Below are positions 33,420 through 41,797 of a stretch of 64,000 nucleotides of DNA, piece after piece. The position numbers and the translations under genes are program-made. Origin of the DNA: Fictibacillus nanhaiensis (GTDB lineage Bacteria > Bacillota > Bacilli > Bacillales > Fictibacillaceae); the NCBI RefSeq assembly GCF_019801215.1, contig NZ_JAHVJO010000002.1:310001-374000 (forward strand), read 5' to 3'. The stretch's first letter is position 1. Each line of letters begins with the position of its first letter. The notes under the pieces were generated by a model. That model worked only from the letters and a program-made list of their open reading frames with translations. It did not search any database and was not told where the DNA came from.

Positions 33420-34322
33420 TTAACGAAGAAGTTGAAGAACTCCTTGTGGTTGTTGGTTAGCTTGAGCTAACATAGATTGTGCTGCTTGAGATAGGATGTT
33501 GTTCTTCGTGAACTCCATCATTTCTTTCGCCATATCAACATCACGAATACGAGATTCTGCAGCAGTTAAGTTTTCAGCAGAAGTTCCAAGATTATTAATT
33601 GTGTGCTCTAAACGATTTTGGTAAGCACCTAGCTTCGAACGCTCAGCAGATACTGTTTCAATCGCACCATTAATTGCTGTAATTGCAGTATTTGCATCAG
33701 TTTGTGTTGAGATATTAATTCCATCATTAGTAACAGCAGCACCACTAGTTCCTGCTGTTTCTGCATTTGTATTAGCTACATTAACACCTGCTACACCTAA
33801 CGAAGTTGCATCCATTGCACCAATAGCTAATGTAATATTTTGATTAGCATTAGCTCCAATATGGAATGTTAAATCACCACCAATAGTAACATTAGCGGCA
33901 TCTCTAGAACCGTCTATTAATTTTTTTGTATTAAATTCTGTGTTATTTGAAATACGTGTAATTTCTTTTGCTAGTTGGTCTACTTCTTTTTGAAGCTCAC
34001 CACGGTCAGCATCTGTATTAGTATCGTTTGAAGATTGTACTGCTAATTCACGCATTCTTTGAAGAATACTGTGTGTTTCATTCAAAGCACCTTCAGCTGT
34101 TTGAATTAAAGAAATACCATCTTGCGCGTTTTTAGAACCCATTTCTAATCCACGGATTTGCCCACGCATTTTTTCTGAGATTGCTAGTCCAGCTGCATCA
34201 TCACCAGCACGGTTAATACGAAGACCTGAAGATAATTTTTCCAATGATTTAGCTGTTTGAGCACCGTTTGTTGAAAGTTGACGGTACGTGTTAAGTGAAG
34301 CGATATTGTGATTAATTCTCAT
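33420..34322 (-). CDS. hag: Flagellin
   Basis: Filament subunit, 300 residues from the second ATG (34322; [17 protein letters not shown]). The first ATG is only two bases from AGGAGG, while this one is eight. D0/D1 regions are typical: [29 protein letters not shown] at the start and [40 protein letters not shown] at the end. The variable middle (about 150-215) is short and Ala/Thr/Asn-rich, similar in size to B. subtilis Hag. A SigD promoter drives it, and the leader has a CsrA-like site and a hairpin. Confidence 0.98.
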   Translation of the reverse strand: [300 protein letters not shown]

Positions 34323-34330
34323 TTTCATTT

Positions 34331-34362
34331 CCTCCTTGAATGTGTTCCGCCCACGTCCTTGT
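34331..34362 (-). promoter_or_regulatory. CsrA-like binding sites in the hag leader
   Basis: ACAAGGACGT (minus strand, 34353-34362) matches the CsrA consensus ACARGGAUGU closely. The Shine-Dalgarno region (TTCAAGGAGG, 34331-34340) supplies a second GGA. In B. subtilis CsrA binds two such sites to block hag translation, relieved by FliW. Confidence 0.65.
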
Positions 34363-34380
34363 GGTTGGATGTATTTTGAA

Positions 34381-34419
34381 ACAAGAGTGTTCTTACGGCC
34401 GTTAAAAACACCTCTTGTT
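34381..34419 (-). promoter_or_regulatory. Hairpin in the hag 5' leader
   Basis: ACAAGAG (34381-34387) pairs with CTCTTGT (34413-34419), with further internal GTGTT/AACAC pairing. It begins near the transcript start and could stabilise hag mRNA. Confidence 0.6.
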
Positions 34420-34431
34420 TCTACATTACTT

Positions 34432-34458
34432 ATATCGGAAATAGAGAAATAATCTTTA
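34432..34458 (-). promoter_or_regulatory. SigD promoter of hag
   Basis: Minus-strand -35 TAAA (34455-34458), 15 bp, -10 TCCGATAT (34432-34439). Only the first -10 base differs from consensus. The leader is about 100 nt. Confidence 0.85.
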
Positions 34459-34466
34459 CTACCTTT

Positions 34467-34694
34467 TTAATCTTTTTTTATTTTTAATAATTTTTTAAAT
34501 GTATCTATTGAAGTGTTGGCTGCTTTGTTATTTTCTTCTTGTATTGAAATAAATATCTCTTTTCTATGGATCTCAATATTTTTTGGTGCAGAAATTCCTA
34601 GTTTTACTTGATCTCCATCTACAGCTAGAACGGTAATTTCTATATCTTGACCAATTTTTATTGCCTCTTGTAGCTTTCGGGTTAATACGAGCAT
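34467..34694 (-). CDS. csrA: Carbon storage regulator CsrA
   Basis: RNA-binding translational repressor of 75 residues. The RNA contact strand [16 protein letters not shown] and the GVKLGISAP-like stretch ([19 protein letters not shown]) are intact. A C-terminal helix follows. It represses hag translation and is sequestered by FliW, encoded three bases upstream. The stop codon lies nine bases before the hag -35. Confidence 0.97.
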   Translation of the reverse strand: MLVLTRKLQEAIKIGQDIEITVLAVDGDQVKLGISAPKNIEIHRKEIFISIQEENNKAANTSIDTFKKLLKIKKD

Positions 34695-34697
34695 GTT

Positions 34698-35141
34698 TTA
34701 ACCCTCCTGTCCAACAAGTTTGTTTTCTGTTAAAAGGTGTCGTGAAAGATACTTTGAATCGGTTAATACTACTTGTTTCCCTCTGTTCTGTTCTCGATTG
34801 ATTATAAGTGGAGCTTGTAGATTTGCAGTAGATTTCTCAAATATATCCGCAACCGTTACGATTACCTGAACAAAAACATCGCTAGCTTTGTTCACCTGCA
34901 AATGTTCTTGGTCAGTCAAAGACAGTTCAAAATCATAATTCTTAAAAAACACAAAGGGATCCGCCGTGACAAATGCCAGTTCAGGTGTTGTGGCAGATTG
35001 GAGAATAGAAAATGGCGTACCATCCATCGGCATCAAAATAAATTGTGTTTCTTCCTCAAAACCTGGTAATCCTTGTTCAAAATGCAATATATCCGATTCA
35101 TTTATTTCGACTGTATCCTGGAATTTTGTCTGAAGTTTCAT
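34698..35141 (-). CDS. fliW: Flagellar assembly factor FliW
   Basis: Cytosolic 147-residue protein that binds either flagellin or CsrA, making hag translation depend on flagellin export. Family signature FEQGLPGFEEETQFILMP near the start, and PLIINREQNRGKQVVL near the end. Operon: yviE-fliW-csrA, with 12 bp and 3 bp gaps. Confidence 0.96.
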   Translation of the reverse strand: MKLQTKFQDTVEINESDILHFEQGLPGFEEETQFILMPMDGTPFSILQSATTPELAFVTADPFVFFKNYDFELSLTDQEHLQVNKASDVFVQVIVTVADIFEKSTANLQAPLIINREQNRGKQVVLTDSKYLSRHLLTENKLVGQEG

Positions 35142-35153
35142 TTGCTCAGTCCT

Positions 35154-35729
35154 TTACTTTTTTTCGTCCAATTCTAACCCGATTACATCAATCTTTAATG
35201 ATGGCCATTGCTTCATCTCACCCCGTATAACTCCAGGTGTGTAATCATGACGTGGTTTATTTACCTTAACATCAATTTCTGGTTTATTCGTTTTCCAATC
35301 TATTCTTAGATTGGCTGGCTGATAGTTTGTTTTCACGCTAAAATGTGAAGGAACGAATCCAATATTGAAATCATATTGAGGACTTTCACTATTCATTTTC
35401 GCATGTTCTGCTATTGGTTTTCCACCATTTTCAATTCTCATCAATTCATCGCCTTCTTGAGATTTTCTACCCAATCCGGCTAGCCAGTCTTGATACCCAT
35501 TTTGGGCATATTCTTCTATTCTTCTAAAAATATGCTTCAAGTCCATGTCTTCCCAAGCTTGTGTTTGGTCAATTGTTAATTTTCCAGGAGTTCGGTCGAT
35601 TGTTAGTTCTGCTTTAGGTTGTTTTATACTTAATTCAGCAGATGGCTGCTCAATCTCTTGAATGGGTTTCTGTGACGTTAATCCTAGCTGTGCAAATGTA
35701 GATTCCATTCTAAGTTGAGGAAAGTTCAT
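35154..35729 (-). CDS. yviE: YviE-like DUF6470 protein
   Basis: The 191-residue protein has an N-terminal region of short parallel-looking repeats (ELSIKQPKAELTIDRTPGKLTIDQTQA) and a C-terminal half with similar beta strands (NLRIDWKTNKPEIDVKVNKP). It corresponds to B. subtilis YviE by position between flgL and fliW. The role in motility is unknown. It lies only about 30 nt after the flgL terminator, so it needs read-through or a promoter inside flgL. Confidence 0.85.
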   Translation of the reverse strand: MNFPQLRMESTFAQLGLTSQKPIQEIEQPSAELSIKQPKAELTIDRTPGKLTIDQTQAWEDMDLKHIFRRIEEYAQNGYQDWLAGLGRKSQEGDELMRIENGGKPIAEHAKMNSESPQYDFNIGFVPSHFSVKTNYQPANLRIDWKTNKPEIDVKVNKPRHDYTPGVIRGEMKQWPSLKIDVIGLELDEKK

Positions 35730-35758
35730 AGTATTCCCTCCTAAAATAGGTTGTTATC

Positions 35759-35787
35759 AAAAAAAGAGCCATCACAAGGATAGCTCT
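35759..35787 (-). terminator. Intrinsic terminator between flgL and yviE
   Basis: On the minus strand AGAGCTATC pairs with GATGGCTCT (one G-U), followed by TTTTTT. It lies just 30 nt before the yviE start codon. Confidence 0.85.
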
Positions 35788-35792
35788 AAAGT

Positions 35793-36686
35793 TTAGCGTA
35801 AAAAGTCCATTAGAGTTGGCTGGATGATACGAGATCCTACTCCAAGAGCAGCACGGTGCACGGTTTCCTGCATCTTAAGATCTGTAATGACTCTTTCAAT
35901 ATCCGCATCTTCATTATCAGATAAGATTCGGTTTGCTATGACCTCTTGTTCACTCACACGGGCATCGATTAGCTCTACCCGGTTATAACGGGCACCAATC
36001 TCTGCACGCTCTGAAACTAGATTACTAATATGTTTATCTATTTTATCCAGAAATGCAGATATTGGGGTGGCACTCACACCGTTCAAAGCCTTTTCCAACT
36101 CGTTAATATCTCCAAACAACCCAGTTTCAGGTGTGCCACCATTATGTGTAAAAACATTCATTGGATTAATATTAACGGCAATTTTTGTTCCTTTTGATAA
36201 TTCAAGCTCTACTTGGTTTCCGTTTGTAGAAACCTTTGGTGTATTTAAATCAACCGGCTTTGTTGTTGTATCATTACCATTAAAAATAAATTTACCCGCT
36301 ACTTGTGTGTTAGCGATAGATACTAAGTGATCCTTTAATTGAACAACTTCTTTACCGATCATCTGTTTTTGGGAATCTTCCAGCGTTCCATTGGAAGCTT
36401 GGACCGTCAGCTCACGAATTCGTTGCATGACACTCGTTGCTTTATCGAGTGCTGCATCTGAGTTTTCCATCCAATTGTATGCTTCAGATAAGTTACGCTT
36501 GTATTGTTCTACTTCTGTTAAGTTTGTCCGATATGTCATACCCTTCATAGCGACGACAGGATCGTCGGATGGACGACTGATTTTTTTACCTGTAGATAGC
36601 TGTTCCTGTGTTTTACCCATCCGCTCGTAGCTTTGGCTAATGTTACGCAGCATATTATTAGACAACATTGATTGAGTGACTCTCAT
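35793..36686 (-). CDS. flgL: Flagellar hook-associated protein 3 FlgL
   Basis: Hook-filament junction protein, 297 residues. It has a flagellin-like N-terminus (MRVTQSMLSNNMLRNISQSYERMGKTQEQLSTGKKISRPSDDP, here partly quoted by position 1-43) and a C-terminal helix ending in LMDFLR. The central domain is small. It is 10 bp downstream of flgK and ends at a strong terminator. Confidence 0.97.
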   Translation of the reverse strand: MRVTQSMLSNNMLRNISQSYERMGKTQEQLSTGKKISRPSDDPVVAMKGMTYRTNLTEVEQYKRNLSEAYNWMENSDAALDKATSVMQRIRELTVQASNGTLEDSQKQMIGKEVVQLKDHLVSIANTQVAGKFIFNGNDTTTKPVDLNTPKVSTNGNQVELELSKGTKIAVNINPMNVFTHNGGTPETGLFGDINELEKALNGVSATPISAFLDKIDKHISNLVSERAEIGARYNRVELIDARVSEQEVIANRILSDNEDADIERVITDLKMQETVHRAALGVGSRIIQPTLMDFLR

Positions 36687-36696
36687 TTACAAACAC

Positions 36697-38223
36697 CTAC
36701 CTTCCTACAACGCCCATGCCGTTAATGATTTTATCTAGCATTTCATCGATTACTGTAATATTTCGAGCAGAGGCATTGTAGGCATGCTGAAATTGAATCA
36801 TATTTGTCATTTCTTCATCTAGGGATACGCCACTTACTGACGTTATGCGTTGTTTAACCGCTTCTGACAGCACATATGAATTGTTTTCCATACGAACCGC
36901 CTGTTGAGCGTCAACCGCCATTTTACCGATCGCCCCTTCATAATAGCTTTGCAGGGAAGCTGTACCGGTAGAAAAAGCTAAGTTGATATTTTTCACATCC
37001 GCTAGCTTTTGAGCATTGCTTCCGTCTCCGCTAAAAGGATCAGTCGCTGCTGCAATGTGATCTAAATTGTTCATATCACTATGAAGCTTGATTGTTTTGG
37101 CTGCTCCTGCTTTCGTTCCGATACCATCAAAGAAAGTATATGGTGTTTTTGTGCCAGATTTTATACTATCTAAGCTCCATCCAACTTGCTGGACTGTATT
37201 AAATGTGCCAGCAAATTCAAATGCCATTTCGTCGAGGTTAGTAAGCATTTCTGGATAAATTCCTTTTACCGTTCCACCATCATTGTATCCGTACGATTCT
37301 AGTAATCCCTTTAACTCTCCGCCTGAAAAATCCTTCACATCGATTGCTGTTGTGCCAACAGATACGGTATCTGCCATATTGTTTGCACCGTTGTATTGAA
37401 TAGAAACAGCATTAACAGGAGTTGCTGCACTTGAATCTAGTAACATAACAGGAGCTGCATACGCATTCCCTTGTGGATCTAATAGTTCGATATTATACAG
37501 ACCCTCAGAAATTGGTGAAGCTTGTCCCCCACTTGCTGTCTTCGTTACTTTTATATTTACTAATGTTGAAAGCTGGTCTACCAAAGCGTCTCTTTCATCA
37601 TAAAGATCATTAGGCAAGTACCCGTGAGGCTCGATTTCTTTTATTTGATTATTAATGTTTGAAACTTGTGTTAATAACGAATTAATTTCTTTGGCAGTCA
37701 AGTCGGCTTGTGCCTTCAAGTCACCTTGTATAGCAGATAATGAGTTTGATAGATAATTAAATGTTTCTGCAACGGCTAAACCTCGTTGACGAACAACAGA
37801 ACGCGCTCCTGAGTCTTCAGGGTTCACAGACAGGTCTTGCAATGACTGCCAAAAACGATCCAACGTCTTAGCTAGGCCATTATCAGATGGCTCGTTCATG
37901 ATATCTTCCATCTTTTCTAACGATTCACTTCTAGCGCTCCAAAAACCCGACTTATTATTTTCACCACGAAACTGAGTATCTAAGAATCCTTCACGAACTC
38001 TCTGAATGGATCCCGCTTGTACACCTGTGCCCATCTGCCCAGGAATGTTTGGACGGTTCATGGCAGCTGCCGGATAAGGTTCAGTTTGGGTAAAGTTCAC
38101 TCTTTGACGTGAATAACCAGGCGTGTTGGCGTTCGCTATATTGTTACCTGTTACTTGTAAGGCTGTCTGCTGGGTAAACATCCCCCGACGGGCTGTTTCT
38201 AATCCATGAAAAGTTGAGCGCAT
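36697..38223 (-). CDS. flgK: Flagellar hook-associated protein 1 FlgK
   Basis: Hook-filament junction protein, 508 residues. N-terminal rod/hook motif (FHGLETARRGMFTQQTALQ then NIANANTPGYSRQ) and C-terminal SLDEEMTNMIQFQHAYNASAR are typical of FlgK. The middle is less conserved. It is exported with FlgN as chaperone; flgN lies just upstream. Confidence 0.97.
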   Translation of the reverse strand: MRSTFHGLETARRGMFTQQTALQVTGNNIANANTPGYSRQRVNFTQTEPYPAAAMNRPNIPGQMGTGVQAGSIQRVREGFLDTQFRGENNKSGFWSARSESLEKMEDIMNEPSDNGLAKTLDRFWQSLQDLSVNPEDSGARSVVRQRGLAVAETFNYLSNSLSAIQGDLKAQADLTAKEINSLLTQVSNINNQIKEIEPHGYLPNDLYDERDALVDQLSTLVNIKVTKTASGGQASPISEGLYNIELLDPQGNAYAAPVMLLDSSAATPVNAVSIQYNGANNMADTVSVGTTAIDVKDFSGGELKGLLESYGYNDGGTVKGIYPEMLTNLDEMAFEFAGTFNTVQQVGWSLDSIKSGTKTPYTFFDGIGTKAGAAKTIKLHSDMNNLDHIAAATDPFSGDGSNAQKLADVKNINLAFSTGTASLQSYYEGAIGKMAVDAQQAVRMENNSYVLSEAVKQRITSVSGVSLDEEMTNMIQFQHAYNASARNITVIDEMLDKIINGMGVVGR

Positions 38224-38243
38224 TGTGTGTTCCTCCGTAAGTT

Positions 38244-38702
38244 TTAAGCTTTCGAATCAAAAAGTGAAGTTGAATTTGTGTTATATGGGTTTGACTTTGA
38301 ATTCGTATATGTGGCAGGTTCAGAGCTAGGCTGCACCATGCTTAATGACATGTTTACATATTGTAAGGATTGCTCTAATAATTCTTGATTCAGTTCGTTT
38401 CTACTTTTAAGAGCTTCATATGTGCTTACTAGCTGTTCTTGGAGGTGTATGAGTCTTTCCTTCTCTTGCTCCCCAGCCTGCTCCAAAACATCACCAAGTG
38501 TCACATTGGCAAACTTAAGCATTCTTTCTTTTTCTATCATTTGCAGTTTTTTCACTTGAAGATCTTCTTCTTTTAATAAAATATCAAGCGTCTTCATGTC
38601 CCCTAGCTTTAACACTTCTGTTTTCCGTTCTCCTAAAGCCAATAACTCTTCATGAGATTTAAACAAACGTTCAAGCAATGATGTCATTTGTGCTGTTTCC
38701 AT
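38244..38702 (-). CDS. flgN: FlgN export chaperone
   Basis: Helical cytosolic chaperone (152 residues) for FlgK and FlgL. It is Leu/Glu-rich with a long coiled-coil pattern (about 10-110), and a Ser/Asn/Thr-rich tail ending in TSLFDSKA. Equals B. subtilis YvyG. Position between flgM and flgK supports the call more than sequence alone. Confidence 0.9.
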   Translation of the reverse strand: METAQMTSLLERLFKSHEELLALGERKTEVLKLGDMKTLDILLKEEDLQVKKLQMIEKERMLKFANVTLGDVLEQAGEQEKERLIHLQEQLVSTYEALKSRNELNQELLEQSLQYVNMSLSMVQPSSEPATYTNSKSNPYNTNSTSLFDSKA

Positions 38703-38711
38703 GAAGACCTC

Positions 38712-38978
38712 CTAGGATTTTCGCCAAAAATTTAAAATGGACTTTGCCGTTTCTGATACGTTCACTTTATATGTTCCACTATTCACTTGATGCTTGATTT
38801 CATTCACTTTATCCGCACGGTCCTGTTCAAATTTAGAAGAAGATAATAGTTTTTTCGCTTCATCAGAAATTTGAATTTCATCCTTTTTGTAACGAGATTG
38901 AACATTTTGTTGTGTCATATCCTGCACCTGTTTTTTGTAAGGATTGTTTTGTATAGAATTAAAATGGTTTATACGCAT
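38712..38978 (-). CDS. flgM: Anti-SigD factor FlgM
   Basis: The 88-residue protein binds and inhibits SigD until the hook-basal body is complete. The C-terminal SigD-binding helices (QDRADKVNEIKHQVNSGTY then VSETAKSILNFW) are clear, and the N-terminal half is disordered. It is first gene after a perfect SigD promoter, closing a negative feedback loop. Confidence 0.95.
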   Translation of the reverse strand: MRINHFNSIQNNPYKKQVQDMTQQNVQSRYKKDEIQISDEAKKLLSSSKFEQDRADKVNEIKHQVNSGTYKVNVSETAKSILNFWRKS

Positions 38979-39019
38979 AATTTGTCACCTCGTTTAGAGA
39001 CTGTATACTCTTATAAAAT

Positions 39020-39046
39020 ATATCGGCAAAACTTAGAAAATCTTTA
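39020..39046 (-). promoter_or_regulatory. Perfect SigD promoter of flgM
   Basis: Minus-strand TAAA (39043-39046), 15 bp, GCCGATAT (39020-39027): exact consensus, about 40 bp upstream of the flgM start. Confidence 0.92.
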
Positions 39047-39066
39047 AAGAACAAAACCAATTTAGG

Positions 39067-39462
39067 TTAATGGTCATCTGTATGGTAAGAAGGTAATGCT
39101 TCTTCTTGTTTTTTCTTAATAAAGTCTTCAATCGATAAATCAGACTTTATTCTGGCCTTACATTCCTCACAGAGGCGGCCATCATTTATGGGTTTGTTGC
39201 ACCCATCACATGGATAAGAGAAATTCGGATATCCTTTTACTCGAATCCTGCCTTGATGAATAAAAGATATGATTTTACTTTCAGTTACTTTAGTCGCTTC
39301 ACTTACACCTATTAACGTTGCGTTTCTGTTTTCACTTTTTCTAATAAAACGATAAACCGTGTCATATTGTTTTTCATCTTCACGATAACATACATCACAG
39401 TTATCTCGTATGTTTTTCACAAAAAGTTTTCCGCATTGCGGACAGTTCATTAAATTACCCAT
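39067..39462 (-). CDS. yvyF: Flagellar operon protein YvyF
   Basis: The 131-residue protein has an N-terminal Cys4 zinc ribbon (CPQCGKLF with CDVC), a MerR-like helix-turn-helix segment (SEATKVTESKIISFIHQGRIRV) and a second Cys4 cluster (CDGCNKPI with CEEC). It matches the YvyF/TIGR03826 family in the same position in B. subtilis. A regulatory role has been suggested for the family. The ATG follows AAGGAG with nine bases between. Confidence 0.92.
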   Translation of the reverse strand: MGNLMNCPQCGKLFVKNIRDNCDVCYREDEKQYDTVYRFIRKSENRNATLIGVSEATKVTESKIISFIHQGRIRVKGYPNFSYPCDGCNKPINDGRLCEECKARIKSDLSIEDFIKKKQEEALPSYHTDDH

Positions 39463-39544
39463 TTCGTACCGCTCCTTAACACTCTATCTTTTTGTTATAT
39501 CGGAGAATGGTACGAAGTATTTAACAGGGTCAATAGATATAAAT

Positions 39545-40255
39545 TTACCTGCCTAGTGTTAGGGAAGAAACAGTTTTTGCGCCAGTATCCAACAGGACTT
39601 TAGCCGCACTACGCAACGTACTCCCTGTTGTATAAACATCATCTATGAGTACAATGTTTTCTTTCACTATATTAGATGGATTCATCACTTCAAATGGATT
39701 TCCCTTTCTCTCCATTCGTTCTCTGCGCGTTTTTTTGCTTTGTTTTTCTTCATGCACTGTTCTTTTCAGTAGAAGTTCTACAGGACGACCTAGTCCTAAC
39801 GCAAGAAGTTCAGCCTGATTAAACCCTCTCTCATAGTGACGTTCATCACTTAAAGGTATTGGAACTAACACCGCATTTTTGTATATGCTTTTAAAAGAAG
39901 AACGAGCGACAGAATGGAAAGCCTTCATTACTTCTGCATCGCCACGATATTTGAGCTTTGCGATTACTTCTTTTAGAAAGTCGTTATAGACATAAAGTGA
40001 CCGATTTTGCTGCAGAATTCCTTTCCATTCTTCATCTTGCTCCCAACGAATGCAGTCGTTACAGAAGTCACCCTGTCGATATTGCTCGGGAAATAATGAA
40101 AACAATCGACCACACATTCTACAAATATCCCCTTTAATCAACTGTAGTTTCCCTGCACATGTCTGGCATAGTAAAGGGAAATTTGCTAGCCCTAAGAACA
40201 ATGCCCATGACCATGTTTCCGAATAAGCTTGATGGCAATAGTAACAATAACTCAA
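39545..40255 (-). CDS. comFC: Late competence protein ComFC
   Basis: Phosphoribosyltransferase-like protein of 236 residues, needed for natural transformation. N-terminal zinc finger of CxxC pairs (CYYCHQ, CQTC, CRMCG, CNDC) and C-terminal PRPP-binding loop IVLIDDVYTTGSTLRSAAKVL. It overlaps comFA by four bases; comFB, which lies between them in B. subtilis, is absent. Confidence 0.94.
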   Translation of the reverse strand: MSYCYYCHQAYSETWSWALFLGLANFPLLCQTCAGKLQLIKGDICRMCGRLFSLFPEQYRQGDFCNDCIRWEQDEEWKGILQQNRSLYVYNDFLKEVIAKLKYRGDAEVMKAFHSVARSSFKSIYKNAVLVPIPLSDERHYERGFNQAELLALGLGRPVELLLKRTVHEEKQSKKTRRERMERKGNPFEVMNPSNIVKENIVLIDDVYTTGSTLRSAAKVLLDTGAKTVSSLTLGR

Positions 40256-41748
40256 CGCACAGCCTCCTTATTCATTTCTTTTATATGGTTTACAGCCCTC
40301 ACCATACTCAACGATTTCCCATAATGGAAAAAGAGTACTTGCCCATTGTGGTCCTCTTTACTTCTCCCCGCTCTTCCGGAAATTTGAACAAATGCACTTT
40401 CGGAAAAAATCGCAGCATCTGCTCCAAAAACGGCTACATCTAAATTTGGAACAGTAACCCCGCGTTCTAATATGGTGGTGGTTACTAAAAGTGAAATATG
40501 TCCATTCCGGAACGAATCTACCTTCTCTTTTCGAAGAGGGTCTTCAGCATGCACAAAATCTACTTTTACTTCTACATGCTTTTGAATCAATTTCGCTACT
40601 ATCTCCATAATGGAAACGGATGGCACGAAGATCATCGCCCGACGACCACTGGTAGCTTGTGACTTTAACCACTTAACAAAAGAGGATGGCAATTTTCCTC
40701 GTTCTAATCTCTTTCTCCACTCACCACTCCAAACAAACGTTGGGACAGGTAAAGGAAATCCGTGAAACCGTTTTGGTATTTTTACACAAGGTAGTTGACC
40801 TTTCTTTGCGGCTTTTTTCATTGATCCTGAAGGTGTTGCGGATAAATACAAAAGAAAATGCTTAGAGTGAACGGCATTTTTCACCGCTTGCTGTAGGGTT
40901 TTATCGTAGGAGTAGGGAAAGGCATCGACTTCATCGACGATCAAAAGGTTAAACGCTTGTTTAAATCGATACAGCTGATGAGTCGTTGAGATCACTAACT
41001 GCACAGGACTTTCTTTTTCATCTGACCCACCATAATAACTTGCTATCAACGTTTTCGGGAAAGCTTTCTTTAAACGAGGAGCAAGTTCTAACACGACATC
41101 TGTTCGAGGAGTTGCCAAACAAATTCGTAGTCCCATGTTCAAGGCCTTTTCAATTCCTTTAAATAGTACCTCGGTTTTTCCAGCTCCACACACTGCCCAA
41201 ATTAGAAGCTCACCGCTGTTGCCGATCTCTTGTGCAAATCTGTCGGAAGCGACCTGCTGACCCGCTGATAATTCTCCCCTCCATGCCATCTCATTTTTAT
41301 TACGATAGCGCACTTCTGGACCTGTCCAAGACAATAGCGGTGTACACATACTCACTCTGCCCATCATGATGCAGTTGCGGCAATACACACACTTTTCACT
41401 TTTACATCGAAAGCAAGAAAACGAAGCAAACAAATGCTCTTTTTCATTTTGGCAGCGACTGCATTGCCAACCATACTTTTTCTTTAAGAGTCCTGGATTG
41501 TAACGTACATAACCATTCTCATAATGGTCTTGGATGATATGTAAGTCTGAAGGTATTTCGTCTAGAAGAAGCATCTTACCGTAGAGGATTTGCTGAAGGT
41601 TTTGATCATAGTGGAACGAAGGATTAAGTGGATGCGGTTCAATTTCTGAGAGTTCACTAAACGGAACTGGGTTTACATCTCCGTCTTTTACAAGGATTTC
41701 AGGGACAACTGTTAAACGATTGTTTAAAAAAAGGGAAACGAACCTCAT
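40252..41748 (-). CDS. comFA: Competence helicase ComFA
   Basis: DEAD-box ATPase that helps pull single-stranded DNA into the cytosol during transformation. An N-terminal four-Cys zinc site (CSRCQ, CFRC, CVYCRNC) is followed by Walker A (AVCGAGKTEVLF), the DEVD box (LLIVDEVDAFPYSYD), SATPSG and QISGRAGRS. The start chosen is the ATG at 41748, eight bases after GGGAG (498 aa). The ATG at 41787 would give 511 aa but sits only two bases from GGGAG. It lies 49 bp after degV. Confidence 0.93.
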   Translation of the reverse strand: MRFVSLFLNNRLTVVPEILVKDGDVNPVPFSELSEIEPHPLNPSFHYDQNLQQILYGKMLLLDEIPSDLHIIQDHYENGYVRYNPGLLKKKYGWQCSRCQNEKEHLFASFSCFRCKSEKCVYCRNCIMMGRVSMCTPLLSWTGPEVRYRNKNEMAWRGELSAGQQVASDRFAQEIGNSGELLIWAVCGAGKTEVLFKGIEKALNMGLRICLATPRTDVVLELAPRLKKAFPKTLIASYYGGSDEKESPVQLVISTTHQLYRFKQAFNLLIVDEVDAFPYSYDKTLQQAVKNAVHSKHFLLYLSATPSGSMKKAAKKGQLPCVKIPKRFHGFPLPVPTFVWSGEWRKRLERGKLPSSFVKWLKSQATSGRRAMIFVPSVSIMEIVAKLIQKHVEVKVDFVHAEDPLRKEKVDSFRNGHISLLVTTTILERGVTVPNLDVAVFGADAAIFSESAFVQISGRAGRSKEDHNGQVLFFHYGKSLSMVRAVNHIKEMNKEAVR

Positions 41749-41797
41749 TGTGTCGTCTCCCGTGTTGTTAGAGAAAGCAATCTTCATCTCTCCCTTT

